From: Atherix ibis
Taxonomy: Eukaryota > Arthropoda > Insecta > Diptera > Athericidae
DNA: 64,000 bases
Direction: 5' to 3'
Assembly (NCBI GenBank): GCA_958298945.1
Contig: OY282608.1
Location: 75,564,806 to 75,628,805, forward strand
Positions 1-12,060 of the stretch are shown here, piece after piece (positions within the stretch are counted from its first letter, which is position 1; every line of letters starts with the position of its first letter). Position numbers and translations under genes: made by a program. Below the pieces are notes generated by a model that saw only the letters and a list, made by a program, of their open reading frames with translations, was not told the DNA's origin and searched no databases.

Positions 1-1025
1 TGGTTTGTTAGTTTGTTGGTTTGTTGGTTTGTTGGTTTGTTTGTTTGTTGGTTTGTTGGCTTGTTGGTTTTTTGGCCTGTTGGTTTGTCGGTTTGTTGGT
101 TTGTTTGTTTGTTGGTTTCTTCGGTTGTTGGCTTGTTGGTTTTTTGGCTTGTTGGCTTATTGGTTTCTTGGTACGTTAGTTTGTTGGTTTGTTTGTTTGT
201 TGGTTTGTTCGGTTGTTGGCTTGTTGGTTTTTGGCTCGTTGGCTTATTGGTTTGTTGGTACGTTTGTTTGTTGGTTTGTTGGTTTGTTGGTTTGTTGGTT
301 TGTTGGTTTGTTGGTTTGTTGGTTTGTTGGTTTGTTGGCTTGTTGGTTTGTTGGCTTGTTGGCTTGTTGAATTGTTGGTTTGTTGGTTTGTTGGTTTGTT
401 GATTTGTTTGTTTGTTGGTTTGTGTGTTTGTTGGCTTGTTGGTTTGTTGGCTTGTGGCTTGTTGGTTTGTTGGATTGTTGGTGTGTTGGTTTGTTGGTAT
501 GTTGGTTTGTTGGTTTGTTGGTTTGTTTGTTTGTTTGTTTGTTGGCTTTTTGGTTTGTTGCTTTGTTGGTTTGTTGGTTTGTTGGTTTGTTGGTTTGTTG
601 GTTTGTTGGTTACTTGGTTTGTTGGTTTGTTGGTTTGTTGGCTTGTTGGTTTATTGGTTTATTGGTTTGTTGGTTTGTTGGTTTGTTGGTTTGTTGGTTT
701 GTTTGTTGTTTGGTTTGGTCGTTTGTTGGCTTGTTGGTTTATTGGCTTGTTGGTTTGTTGGTTTGTTGGCTTGTTGGTTTGTTCGTTTGTTGGTTTGTGG
801 GTTTGTTGGTTTGTTGGTTTGTTCGTTTGTTGGTTTGTTGGTTACTTGATTTGTTGGTTTGTTGGTTTGTTGGCTTGTTGGTTTGTTGGTTTGTAGGTTT
901 GTTTGTTTGCTGGTTTGTTTGTTTGTTGGTTTGTACGTTTGTTGGTTTGTTGGTTACTTGGTTTGTTGGTTTGTTTGTTTGTTCGTTTGTTCGTTTGTGG
1001 GTTTGTTGGTTTGTTGGTTTGTTCG
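1..1025 (+). repeat. A-family higher-order block, copy A1
   Basis: This block is rich in variant units. Its ordered markers are GGTACG at 170 and 257, GAATTG at 369, a 7-bp unit in GGCTTGTGGCTTG at 449, GGTTAC at 608, 840 and 952, and GGTCG near 716. The same marker order recurs 1,574-1,586 bp downstream. The block is probably cut by the left window edge. No gene is present. Confidence 0.85.
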
Positions 1026-1620
1026 TTTGTTGGTTTGTTGGTTTGTTGGTTTGTTGGTTTGTTGGTTTGTTGGTTTGTTGGTTTGTTGGTTTGTTGGTTT
1101 GTTGGTTTGTTGGTTTGTTGGTTTGTTGGTTTGTTGGTTTGTTGGTTTGTTGGTTTGTTGGTTTGTTGGTTTGTTGGCTTGTTGGTTTGTAGGCTTGCTG
1201 GCTTGTTAGTTTGTTGGTTTGTTGGTTTGTTGGTTTGTTGGTTAGTTGGTTTGTTGGTTTGTTGGTTTGTTGGTTTGTGGGTTTGTTGGTTTGTTGGTTT
1301 GTTGGTTTGTTGGTTTGTTGGTTTGTTGGTTTGTTGGTTTGTTGGTTTGTTGGATTGTTGGCTTGTTGGTTTGTTGGTTTGTTGGTTTGTTGGTTTGTTG
1401 GCTTGTTGGTTTGTTGGCTTGTTGGTTTGTTGGCTTGTTGGCTTGTTGGTTTGTCGGTTTGTTGGTTTGTTGGTTTGTTGGTTTGTTGGTTTGTTGGTTT
1501 GTTGGTTTGTTGGTTTGTTGGTTTGTTGGTTTGTTGGTTTGTTGGTTTGCTGGTTTGTTGGTTTGTTGGTTTGTTGGTCTGTTGGTTTGTTAGTTTGTTG
1601 GTTTGTTGGTTTGTTGGTTT
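1026..1620 (+). repeat. Near-canonical spacer run between A1 and A2
   Basis: This stretch is mostly perfect GGTTTGTT with sparse GGCTTG units, a few AGTTTG units near 1,208-1,250 and a GGATTG near 1,350. It carries none of the A-family GGTACG, GAATTG or GGTTAC markers. It separates the tandem A1 and A2 blocks and may be a recently expanded core. Confidence 0.8.
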
Positions 1621-2640
1621 GTTTGTTTGTTGGTTTGTTGGTTTTTTGGCCTGTTGGTTTGTTGGTTTGTTGGTTTGTTTGTTTGTTGGTTTGTTCGGTT
1701 GTTGGCTTGTTGGTTTTTGGCTTGTTGGCTTATTGGTTTGTTGGTACGTTAGTTTGTTGGTTTGTTCGTTTGTCGGTTTGTTCGGTTGTTGGCTTGTTGG
1801 TTTTTTGGCTCGTTGGCTTATTGGTTTGTTGGTACGTTTGTTTGTTGGTTTGTTGGTTTGTTGGTTTGTTTGTTTGTTGGTTTGTTGGTTTGTTGGTTTG
1901 TTGGTTTGTTGGTTTGTTGGCTTGTTGGTTTGTTGGCTTGTTGGCTTGTTGAATTGTTGGTTTGTTGGTTTGTTGGTTTGTTGGTTTGTTTGTTTGTTGG
2001 TTTGTGTGTTTGTTGGCTTGTTGGTTTGTTGGCTTGTGGCTTGTAGATTTGTTGGATTGTTGGTTTGTTGGTTTGTTGGTATGTTGGTTTGTTGGTTTGT
2101 TGGTTTGTTTGTTTGTTTGTTTGTTTGTTGGCTTTTTGGTTTGTTGGTTTGTTGGTTTGTTGGTTTGTTGGTTTGTTGGTTTGTTGGTTACTTGGTTTGT
2201 TGGTTTGTTGGTTTGTTGGCTTGTAGGTTTATTGGTTTTTTGGTTTGTTGGTTTGTTGGTTTGTTGGTTTGTTGGTTTGTTGGTTTGTTTGTTTGTTGGT
2301 TTGGTCGTTTGTTGGCTTGTTGGTTTATTGGCTTGTTGGTTTGTTGGTTTGTTGGTTTGTTGGTATGTTCGTTTGTTGGTTTGTGGGTTTGTTGGTTTGT
2401 TGGTTTGTTCGTTTGTTGGTTTGTTGGTTACTTGATTTGTTGGTTTGTTGGTTTGGTGGCTTGTTGGTTTGTTGGTTTGTAGGTTTGTTTGTTGGTTGGT
2501 TTGTTTGTTTGTTGGTTTGTACGTTTGTTGGTTTGTTGGTTACTTGGTTCGTTGGTTTGTTCGTTTGTTCGTTTGTGGGTTTGATGGTTTGTTGGTTTGT
2601 TCGTTTGTTGGTTTGTTGGTTTGTTGGTTTGTTGGTTTGT
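1621..2640 (+). repeat. A-family higher-order block, copy A2
   Basis: Markers repeat those of A1: GGTACG at 1743 and 1831, GAATTG at 1951, GGCTTGTGGCTTG at 2031, GGTTAC at 2186, 2426 and 2538. Offsets to A1 are 1573, 1574, 1582, 1582, 1578, 1586 and 1586. Most steps are near 8 bp, consistent with unit gain or loss plus a few 1-4 bp indels. Confidence 0.85.
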
Positions 2641-2900
2641 TGGTTTGTTGGTTTGTTGGTTTGTTGGTTTGTTGGTTTGTTGGTTTGTTGGTTTGTTGGT
2701 TTGTTGGTTTTTTGGCTTGTTGGTTTGTTCGTTTATTGGTTTGTTGGTTTGTTGGTTTGTTGGTTTATTGGTTTGTTGGTTTTTTGGTTTGTTCGTTTGT
2801 TGGTTGGTTGATTTGTTGGTCTGTTTGTTTGTTCGTTTGTTGGCTTGTTCGTTTGTTGGCTTGTTGGTTTGTTGGTTTGTTCGGTTGTTGGTTACTTAGT
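2641..2900 (+). repeat. Junction between A2 and A3
   Basis: A near-canonical run to about 2,705 is followed by mixed variants (GGTTTTTT, GGTTTATT, a GGTCTG near 2,818, CGTTTG units) and GGTTAC at 2,887. A closely similar junction lies at about 10.68-10.83 kb. No gene is present. Confidence 0.65.
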
Positions 2901-3770
2901 TTGTTGGTTTGTTGGTTTGTTGGTTTGTTGGTTTGTTGGTTTGTTTGTTTGTTGGTTTGTTCGGTTGTTGGCTTGTTGGTTTTTTGGCTTGTTGGCTTAT
3001 TGGTTTGTTGGTATGTTTGTTTGTTGGTTTGTTTGTTTGTTGGTTTGTTCGGTTGTTGGCTTGTTGGTTTTTTGGCTTGTTGGCTTATTGGTTTGTTGGT
3101 ACGTTTGTTTGTTGGTTTGTTGGTTTGTTGGTTTGTTGGTTTGTTAGTTTGTTGGTTTGTTGGCTTGTTGGTTTGTTGGCTTGTTGGCTTGTTGAATTGT
3201 TGGTTTGTTGGTTTGTTTGTTTGTTGGTTTTTTGCTTTGTTGGTTTGTTGGTTTGTTGGTTTGTTGGTTTGTTGGTTTGTTGGTTTGTCGGTTTGTTGGT
3301 TACTTGGTTTGTTGGTTTGTTGGTTTGTTGGTTTGTTGGTTTGTTTGTTTGTTGGTTTGGTCGTTTGTTGGCTTGTTGGTTTATTGGCTTGTTGGTTTGT
3401 TGGTTTGTTGGCTTGTTGGTTTGTTCGTTTGTTGGTTTGTTGGTTTGTTGGTTTGTTGGTTTGTTCGTTTGTTGGTTTGTTGGTTACTTGATTTGTTGGT
3501 TTGTTGGTTTGTTGGCTTGCTGGTTTGTTGGTTTGTTGGTTTGTAGGTTTGTTTGTTTGTTGGCTTGTTTGTTTGTTGGTTTGTACGTTTGTTGGTTTGT
3601 TGGTTACTTGGTTTGTTGGTTTGTTCGTTTGTTCGTTTGTTCGTTTGTTGGTTTGTTGGTTTGTTGGTTTGTTGGTTTGTTGGTTTGTTGGTTTGTTCGT
3701 TTGTTGGTTTGTTGGTTTGTTGGTTTGTTGGTTTGTTGGTTTGTTGGTTTGTTGGTTTGTTGGTTTGTTA
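2901..3770 (+). repeat. A-family higher-order block, copy A3 (shortened)
   Basis: Markers are GGTATG near 3,010, GGTACG at 3098, GAATTG at 3194, and GGTTAC at 3298, 3482 and 3602. The GAATTG-to-GGTTAC distance is 104 bp against 239 in A1 and 235 in A2, so about 130 bp, including the GGCTTGTGGCTTG marker, is missing. The upstream part matches 10.84-11.15 kb at an offset near 7,935 bp. Confidence 0.8.
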
Positions 3771-5265
3771 GTTTGTTGGTTTGTTGGTTTGTTGGTTTGT
3801 TGGTTTGTTGGTTTGTTGGTTTGTTGGCTTGTTGGTTTGTTCGTTTATTGGTTTGTTGGTTTGTTGGTTTGTTGGTTTATTGGTTTGTTTGTTTTTTTGT
3901 TTGTTCGTTTGTTGGTTTGTTGATTTGTTGGTTTGTTTGTTTGTTCGTTTGTTGGCTTGTTGGTTTGTTGGCTTGTTGGCTTGTTGGTTTGTTGGTTTGT
4001 TGGGTTGTTGGTTACTTAGTTTGTTGGTTTGTTGGTTTGTTGGTTTGTTGGTTTGTCGGTTTGTTGGTTTATTCGTTTGTTGGTTTGTTGGTTTGTTGGT
4101 TTGTTGGTTTGTTGGTTTGTTAGTTTTTTGGTTTGTTGGCTTGTTGGTTTGTTGCTTTGTTGGTTTGTTGGTTTGTTGGTTTGTTGGTTTGTTGGTTTGT
4201 TGGTTTGTTGGTTTGTTGGTTTGTTGGTTTGTTGGTTTGTTGGTTTGTTGGTTTGTTGGTTTGTTGGTTTGTTGGTTTGTTGGTTTGTTGGTTTGTTGGT
4301 TTGTTGGTTTGTTGGTTTGTTGATTTGTTGGTTTGTTGGTTTGTTGGTTTGTTGGTTTGTTGGTTTGTTGGTTTGTTGGTTTGTTGGTTTGTTGGTTTGT
4401 TGGTTTGGTGGTTTGTTGGTTTGTTGGTTTGTTCGTTTGTTGGTTTTTTAGTTTGTTTGTTTGTTGGTTTGTTGGTTTGTTGGTTTGTTGGTTTGTTGGT
4501 TTGTTGGTTTGTTGGTTTGTTGGTTTTTTGATTTGTTGGCTTGTTGGTTTGTTGGTTTGTTGGTTTGTTGATTTGTTGGTTTGTTGGTTTGTTGGTTTAT
4601 TAGTTTGTTGGTTTTTTGGTTTGTTGGTTTGTTGGTTTGTTAGTTTGTTGGTTTGTTGGTTTGTTGGCTTGTTGGTTTGTTGGTTTGTTGGTTTGTTGGT
4701 TTGTTGGTTTGTTGGTTTGTTGGTTTTTTGATATGTTGGCTTGTTGGTTTGCTGGATTGTTGATTTGTTGGCTTGTTGGTTTGTTGGTTTGTTGGTTTGT
4801 TGGTTTGTTGGTTTGTTGGTTTGTTGGTTTGTTGGTTTGTTGGTTTGTTGGTTTGTTGGTTTGTTGGTTTGTTGGTTTGTTGGTTTGTTGGTTTGTTGGC
4901 TTGTTGGTTTGTTGGCTTGTTGGCTTGTTGTATTGTTGGTTTTTTAGTTTGTTTGTTTGTTGGTTTCTTGGTTTGTTGGTTTGTTGGTTTGTTGGTTTGT
5001 CGGTATGTTGGTTTTTTGATTTGTTGGCTTGTTGGTTTGTTGGTTTGTTGGTTTGTTGATTTGTTGGTTTGTTGGTTTGTTGGTTTGTTGGTTTTTTGGT
5101 TTGTTGGTTTGTTGGTTTGTTAGTTTGTTGGTTTGTTGGCTTGTTTGTTTGTTGGATTGTTGATTTGTTGGCTTGTTGGTTTGTTGGTTTGTTGGTTTGT
5201 TGGTTTGTTGGTTTGTTGGTTTGTTTGTTTGTTGGTTTGTTGGTTTGTTGGTTTGTTGGTTTGTT
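3771..5265 (+). repeat. Near-homogeneous run I
   Basis: This run is dominated by perfect units, with isolated markers: TAGTTTTTTGG at 4121, GCTTTG near 4153, GGTGG at 4407, GATATG near 4731 and several GATTTG units. The same series recurs at 12.6-13.2 kb at offsets of 8478, 8454, 8438 and 8454 bp, all differing by multiples of 8. From 4162 to 4406 there is only one variant (GATTTG near 4322). No gene is present. Confidence 0.85.
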
Positions 5266-6860
5266 GGTTTGTTGGTTTATTTGTTTATTCGTTTGTTGGC
5301 TTGCTGGTTTGTTGGCTTGTTGATTTGTTCGCTTGTTGGTTTGTTGGTTTGTTGGTTTGTTCGTTTGTTGGTTTGTTCGTTTGTTGGCTTGTTGGTTTGT
5401 TGGCTTGTTGGCTAGTTGGTTTGTTGGTTTGTTGGTTCTTTTGTTTGTTGGTTTGTTCGTTTGTTGGTGTTTTGGTTTGTTGGCTTGTTGGCTTGTTGGT
5501 TTGTTGGTTTGTTGGCTTGTTGGTTTGTTGGTTTGTTGGTTTGTTTGTTTGTTGATTTGTTTGTTTGTTGGCTTGTTGGTTTGTTGGTTTGTTAGTTTGT
5601 GGGTTTGTTGGTTTGTTGTTTTGTTGGTTTGTCTGTTTGTTGGTTTGTTGGTTTGTTCGTTTTTTGGCTTCTTGGTTTGTTGGCTTGTTGGCTTGTTGGT
5701 CTGTTGGTTTGTTTGTTTGTTGGTTTATTGGTTTGTTGGTTTGTTGGTTTATTTGTTTGTTGGTTTGTTGGTTTTTGTTGGTTAGTTGATTTTTTTGTTT
5801 GTTGGTTTGTTGGTTTGATAGTTAGTTGGTTTGTTGGTTTGTTTGTTTGTTGGTTTGTTCGTTTGTTGGCTTATTGGTTTGTTGGCTTTTTGGCTTGTTG
5901 GCATGTTTGTTTGTTGGTTTGTTGGTTTGTTGGTTTGTTGGCTTGTTGGCTTGTTGGCTTGCTGGCTTGTTGGTTTGTTGGTTTGTTGGTTTGTTGGTTT
6001 GTTGGTTTGTTGGTTTGTTAGTTTGTTGGTTTGTTGGTTTGTTGGTTTATTTGTTTGTTGGTTTGTTGGCTTGTTGGTTTGTTGGCTTGTTGGTTTGTTG
6101 GTTTGTTGGTTTGTTGGTTTATTTGTTTGTTGGTTTGTTGGTTTGTTGGTTTGTTGGTTTGTTCGTTTGTTGGTTTGTTGGTTTGTTGGTTTGTTGGTTT
6201 GTTGGTTTGTTGGTTTGTTGGTTTGTTGGTTTGTTGGCTTGTTGGTTTGTTGACTTGTTGGTTTGTTGGTTTGTTGGTTTGTTTCTTTGTTGGTTTGGTC
6301 GTTTGTTGGCTTGTTGGTTTGTTGGTTTGTTGGTTTATTGGTTTTTTTGTTTGTTCGCTTGTTGGTTTGTTGGCTTGTGGGTTTGTTGGTTTGTCCGTTT
6401 GTTGGTTTGTTGGTTTGTTAGTTTGTTGGCTTGTTCGTTTGTTGGTTTGTTAGTTTGTTGGCTTGTTGGTTTGTTGGTTTGTTGGTTTGTTGGTTTGTTG
6501 GTTTATTTGTTTGTTGGTTTGTTGGCTTGTTGGCTTGTTGGTTTGTTGGCTTGTTGGTTTGTTGGTTAATTTGTTTGTTGGTTTGCTTTTTTGTTGGTTT
6601 GATGGTTTGTTTGTTTGTTGGTTTGTTGGTTTGTTGGTTTGTTGGTTTGTTGGCTTATTGGTTTGTTGACTTGTTGGTTTGTTGGTTTGTTGGTTTGTTT
6701 GATTGTTGGTTTGGTCGTTTGTTGGCTTGTTGGTTTGTTGGTTTGTTGGTTTGTTGGTTTTTTGGTTTGTTGGCTTGTTGGTTTGTTGGCTTGTGGGTTT
6801 GTTGGTTTGTTCGTTTGTTGGTTTGTTTGTTTGTTAGTTTGTTGGCCTGTTCGGTTGTTG
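5266..6860 (+). repeat. C-family higher-order block, copy C1
   Basis: Its ordered markers define the C family: GGTTTATTTGTTTATTCG near 5,275, TTCGCTTG near 5,330, GGCTAG near 5,410, GGTTCTTTTG near 5,433, GGTGTTTTGG at 5466, GGTCTG near 5,698, a 10-bp unit GGTTTTTGTT near 5,770, GGCATG near 5,900 and GGTTAATTTG at 6564. The same order recurs near 14.1, 17.1, 19.2 and 22.5 kb and again beyond 28 kb. No gene is present. Confidence 0.8.
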
Positions 6861-7680
6861 GTTTGTTAGTTTGTTGGTTTGTTAGTTTGTTGGCTTGTTG
6901 GTTTGTTGGTTTGTTGGTTTTTTGGTTTGTTGGTTTGTTGGTTTGTTGGTTTGTTGGTTTGTTAGTTTGTTTGTTTGTTCGTTTGTATGTTTTTTGGTTT
7001 GTTGGTTTGTTTGTTTGTTGGTTTGTTGGTTTGTTGGTTTGTTGGTTTGTTGGTTTGTTGGCTTGTTGGTTTGTTCGTTTGTTGGCTTGTTATTTTGTTG
7101 GCTTGTTGGTTTGTTGGTTTGTTGGCTTATTGGTTTATTGCTTTGTTGGTTTGTTCGTTTGTTGGTTTGTTGGTTTGTTCGTTTGTTGGTTTGTTGGTTT
7201 GTTGGTGTGTTGGTTTTTTGGTTTGTTGGTTTGTTGGTTCGTTGGTTTGTTGGTTTGTTTGTTTGCTGGTTTTTTGGTTTGTTGGTTTGTTGGTTTGTAG
7301 GTTTGTTGGTTTGTTGGTTTGTTCGTTTGTTGGGTTGTTGGTTTTGTTCGTTTGTTGGTTTGCTGGTTTGTTGGTTTGTTGGTTTGTTAGTTTGTTAGTT
7401 TGTTGGTTTGTTGGTTTGTTGGTTTGTTGGTTTGTTGGTTTGTTGGTTTGTTGGTTTGTTGGTTTGTTGGTTTGTTGGTTTGTTGGTTTGTTGGTTTGTT
7501 GGTTTGTTTGTTTGTTGATTTGTTCGTTTGTTGGCTTGTTGGTTTTTTGGCATGTTGGCTTGTTTGCTTGTTGGTTTGTTGGTTTATTCGTTTATTGGTT
7601 TTTTGGTTTGATGCTTTGTTGGTTTGTTGGTTTGTTGGTTTGTTGGTTTTTTGGTTTGTTGGCATGTTGGTTTGTTGGTT
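6861..7680 (+). repeat. Variant-rich block copied at 25.5-26.35 kb
   Basis: Markers are TATTTTG near 7,092, TGGGTTG at 7331, a 9-bp unit GGTTTTGTT just after it, a perfect run of about 7,400-7,505 and GGCATG near 7,549. The series recurs downstream at offsets of 18,645, 18,637 and 18,662 bp, making it the longest-range copy seen in the window. An open frame on the - strand here (7387-7665) only reads the complement of the repeat. Confidence 0.8.
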
Positions 7681-10600
7681 TGTTGGTACGTTTGTTTGTT
7701 GGTTTGTTTGTTTGTTGGTTTGTTCGGTTGTTGGCTTGTTGGTTTTTTGGCCCGTTGGCTTATTGGTTTGTTAGTACGTTTGTTTGTTGGTTTGTGTGTT
7801 TGTTGGCTTGTTGGTTTGTTAGCTTGTGGCTTGTTGGTTTGTTGGATTGTTGGTTTGTTGGTTTGTTGGTTTGTTGGTTTGTTGGCTTGTTGGTTTGTTG
7901 GCTTGTTGGCTTGTTGAATTGTTGGTTTGTTGGTTTGTTGGTTTGTTGGTTTGTTTGTTTGTTGGTTTGTGTGTTTGTTGGCTTGTTGGTTTGTTGGCTT
8001 GTGGCTTGTTGGTTTGTTGGATTGTTGGTTTGTTGGTTTGTTGGTATGTTGGTTTGTTGGTTTGTTGGTTTGTTTGTTTGTTTGTTTGTTTGTTGGTTTT
8101 TTGGTTTGTTGGTTTGTTGGTTTGTTGGTTTGTTGGTTTGTTGGTTTGTTGGTTTGTTGGTTACTTGGTTTGTTGGTTTGTTAGTTTGTTGGCTTGTTGG
8201 TTTGTTCGTTTGTTGGTTTGTTCGTTTGTTGGTTTGTTGGTTACTTGATTTGTTGGTTTGTTGGTTTGTTGGCTTGTTGGTTTGTTGGTTTGTTGGTTTG
8301 TAGGTTTGTTTGTTTGTTGGTTTGTTTGTTTGTTGGTTTGTACATTTGTTGGTTTGTTGGTTACTTGGTTTGTTGGTTTGTTCGTTTGTTCGTTTGTTCG
8401 TTTGTTCGTTTGTTGGTTTGTTGGGTTGTTGGTTTGTTGGTTTGTTCGTTTGTTGGTTTGTTGGTTTGTTGGTTTGTTGGTTTGTTGGTTTGTTGGTTTG
8501 TTGGTTTGTGTGTTTGTTGGCTTGTTGGTTTGTTGGCTTGTGGCTTGTTGGTTTGTTGGATTGTTGGTTTGTGGGTTTGTTGGTTTGTTGGTTTGTTGGT
8601 TTGTTGGTTTGTTTGTTTGTTTGTTTGTTGGTTTTTTGGTTTGTTGGTTTGTTGGTTTGTAGGTTTGTTGGTTTGTTGGTTTGTTGGTTTGTTGGTTACT
8701 TGGTTTGTTGGTTTGTTGGTTTGTTGGCTTGTTGGTATATTGGTTTATTGGTTTGTTGGTTTGTTGGTTTCTTGGTTTGTTCGGTTGTTGGCTTGTTGGT
8801 TTTTTGGCCCGTTGGCTTATTGGTTTGTTGGTACGTTTGTTTGTTGGTTTGTGTGTTTGTTGGCTTGTTGGTTTGTTGGCTTGTGGTTTGTTGGTTTGTT
8901 GGATTGTTGGTTTGTTGGTTTGTTGGTTTGTTGGTTTGTTGGCTTGTTGGTTTGTTGGCTTGTTGGCTTGTTGAATTGTTGGTTTGTTGGTTTGTTGGTT
9001 TGTTGGTTTGTTTGTTTGTTGGTTTGCGTGTTTGTTGGCTTGTTGGTTTGTTGGCTTGTGGCTTGTTGGTTTGTTGGATTGTTGGTTTGTTGGTTTGTTG
9101 GTATGTTGGTTTGTTGGTTTGTTGGTTTGTTTGTTTGTTTGTTTGTTTGTTGGTTTTTTGGTTTGTTGGTTTGTTGGTTTGTTGGTTTGTTGGTTTGTTG
9201 GTTTGTTGGTTTGTTGGTTACTTGGTTTGTTGGTTTGTTAGTTTGTTGGCTTGTTGGTTTGTTCGTTTGTTGGTTTGTTCGTTTGTTGGTTTGTTGGTTA
9301 CTTGATTTGTTGGTTTGTTGGTTTGTTGGCTTGTTGGTTTGTTGGTTTGTTGGTTTGAAGGTTTGTTTGTTTGTTGGTTTGTTTGTTTGTTGGTTTGTAC
9401 ATTTGTTGGTTTGTTGGTTACTTGGTTTGTTGGTTTGTTGGTTTGTTGGTTTGTGTGTTTGTTGGCTTGTTGGTTTGTTGGCTTGTGGCTTGTTGGTTTG
9501 TTGGATTGTTGGTTTGTGGGTTTGTTGGTTTGTTGGTTTGTTGGTTTGTTGGTTTGTTTGTTTGTTTGTTTGTTGGTTTTTTGGTTTGTTGGTTTGTTGG
9601 TTTGTAGGTTTGTTGGTTTGTTGGTTTGTTGGTTTGTTGGTTACTTGGTTTGTTGGTTTGTTGGTTTGTTGGCTTGTTGGTATATTGGTTTATTGGTTTG
9701 TTGGTTTGTTGGTTTCTTGGTTTGTTCGGTTGTTGGCTTGTTGGTTTTTTGGCCCGTTGGCTTATTGGTTTGTTGGTACGTTTGTTTGTTGGTTTGTGTG
9801 TTTGTTGGCTTGTTGGTTTGTTGGCTTGTGGCTTGTTGGTTTGTTGGATTGTTGGTTTGTGGGTTTGTTGGTTTGTTGGTTTGTTGGTTTGTTGTCTTGT
9901 TGGTTTGTTGGCTTGTTGGCTTGTTGAATTGTTGGTTTGTTGGTTTGTTGGTTTGTTGGTTTGTTTGTTTGTTGGTTTGTAAGTTTGTTGGCTTGTTGGT
10001 TTGTTGGCTTGTGGCTTGTTGGTTTGTTGGATTGTTGGTTTGTTGGTATGTTGGTTTGTTGGTTTGTTGGTTTGTTTGTTTGTTTGTTTGTTGGTTTTTT
10101 GGTTTGTTGGTTTGTTGGTTTGTAGGTTTGTTGGTTTGTTGGTTTGTTGGTTTGTTGGTTACTTGGTTTGTTTGTTTGTTGGTTTGTTGGCTTGTTGGTA
10201 TATTGGTTTATTGGTTTGTTGGTTTGTTGGTTTCTTGGTTTGTTGGTTTGTTTGTTTGTTTGTTGGTTTGGTCGTTTGTTGGCTTGTTGGTTTATTGGCT
10301 TGTTGGTTTGTTGGTTTGTTGGCTTGTTGGTTTGTTCGTTTGTTGGTTTGTGGGTTTGTTGGTTTGTTGGTTTGTTCGTTTGTTGGTTTGTTGGTTACTT
10401 GATTTGTTGGTTTGTTGATTTGTTGGTTTGTTGGTTTGTTGGTTTGTAGGTTTGTTTGTTTGTTGGTTTGTTTGTTTGTTGGTTTGTACGTTTGTTGGTT
10501 TTTTGGTTACTTGGTTTGATGGTTTGTTCGTTTGTTCGTTTGTTGGTTTGTTGGTTTGTTGGTTTGTTCGTTTGTTGGTTTGTTGGTTTGTTGGTTTGTT

Positions 10601-12060
10601 GGTTTGTTGGTTTGTTGGTTTGTTGGTTTGTTGGTTTGTTGGTTTTTTGGTTTGTTGGTTTGTTGGTTTGTTGGTTTGTTGGCTTGTTGGTTTGTTCGTT
10701 TATTGGTTTGTTGGTTTGTTGGTTTGTTGGTTTATTGGTTTGTTGGTTTTTTGGTTTGTTCGTTTGTTGGTTTGTTGATTTGTTGGCTTGTTGGCTTGTT
10801 GGTTTGTTGGTTTGTTGGGTTGTTGGTTACTTAGTTTGTTGGTTTGTTGGTTTGTTGGTTTGTTGGTTTGTTGGTTTGTTTGTTTGTTGGTTTGTTCGGC
10901 TGTTGGCTTGTTGGTTTTTTGGCTTGTTTGCTTATTGGTTTGTTGGTACGTTTGTTTGTTGGTTTGTTTGTTTGTTGGTTTGTTCGGTTGTTGGCTTGTT
11001 GGTTTTTTGGCTTGTTGGCTTATTGGTTTGTTGGTACTTTTGTTTGTTGGTTTGTTGGTTTGTTGGTTTGTTGGTTTGTTGGTTTGTTGGTTTGTTGGTT
11101 TGTTGGCTTGTTGGTTTGTTGGCTTGTTGGCTTGTTGGCTTGTTGAATTGTTGGTTTGTTGGTTTGTTGGTTTGTTGGTTTGTTGGTTTGTTTGTTTGTT
11201 GGTTTGTGTGTTTGTTGGCTTGTTGGTTTGTTGGCTTGTGGCTTTTTGGTTTGTTGGATTGTTGGTTTGTTGGTTTGTTGGTATGTTGGTTTGTTGGTTT
11301 GTTGGTTTGTTTGTTTGTTTGTTTGTTGGTTTTTTGGTTTGTTGGTTTGTTGGTTTGTTGGTTTGTTGGTTTGTTGGTTTGTTGGTTTGTTGGTTACTTG
11401 GTTTGTTGGTTTGTTGGTTTGTTGGCTTGTTGGTTTATTGGTTTATTGGTTTGTTGGTTTGTTGGTTTGTTGGTTTGTTGGTTTGTTTGTTTGTTGGTTT
11501 GGTCGTTTGTTGGCTTGTTGGTTTATTGGCTTGTTGGTTTGTTGGTTTGTTGGCTTGTTGGTTTGTTCGTTTGTTTGTTAGTTGGTTTGTTGGTTTGTTG
11601 GTTTGTTGGTTTGTTCGTTTGTTGGTTTGTTTGTTACTTGATTTGTTGGTTTGTTGGTTTGTTGGCTTGTTGGTTTGTTGGTTTGTTGGTTTGTAGGTTT
11701 GTTTGTTTGTTGGTTTGTACGTTTGTCGGTTTGTTGGTTACTTGGTTTGTTGGTTTGTTTGTTTGTTCGTTTGTTCGTTTGTTCGTTTGTTGGTTTGTTG
11801 GTTTATTGGTTTGTTGGTTTGTTCGTTTGTTGGTTTGTTGGCTTGTTGGTTTGTTGGTTTGTTGGCTTGTTGGTTTGTTCGTTTGTTGGTTTGTTTGTTT
11901 GTTGGTTTGTTGGTTTGTTCGTTTGTTGGTTTGTTGGTTACTTGATTTGTTGGTTTGTTGGTTTGTTGGCTTGTTGGTTTGTTGGTTTGTTGGTTTGTAG
12001 GTTTGTTTGTTTGTTGGTTTGTTTGTTTGTTGGTTTGTACATTTGTTGGTTTGTTGGTTA
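7681..12060 (+). repeat. A-family tandem cluster, copies A4-A7
   Basis: GAATTG occurs at 7916, 8973, 9926 and 11145 (spacings 1057, 953 and 1219), each with neighbouring GGTACG, GGCTTGTGGCTTG-type 7-bp units and GGTTAC markers. GGTTAC occurs near 8,160, 8,239, 8,359, 8,693, 9,296, 9,417, 9,640, 10,157, 10,392, 10,505, 10,826, 11,390, 11,633, 11,737, 11,937 and 12,057. The section 7.93-8.25 kb matches 8.98-9.30 kb at exactly 1057 bp. Copies are shuffled and truncated rather than perfectly periodic. No gene is present. Confidence 0.8.
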
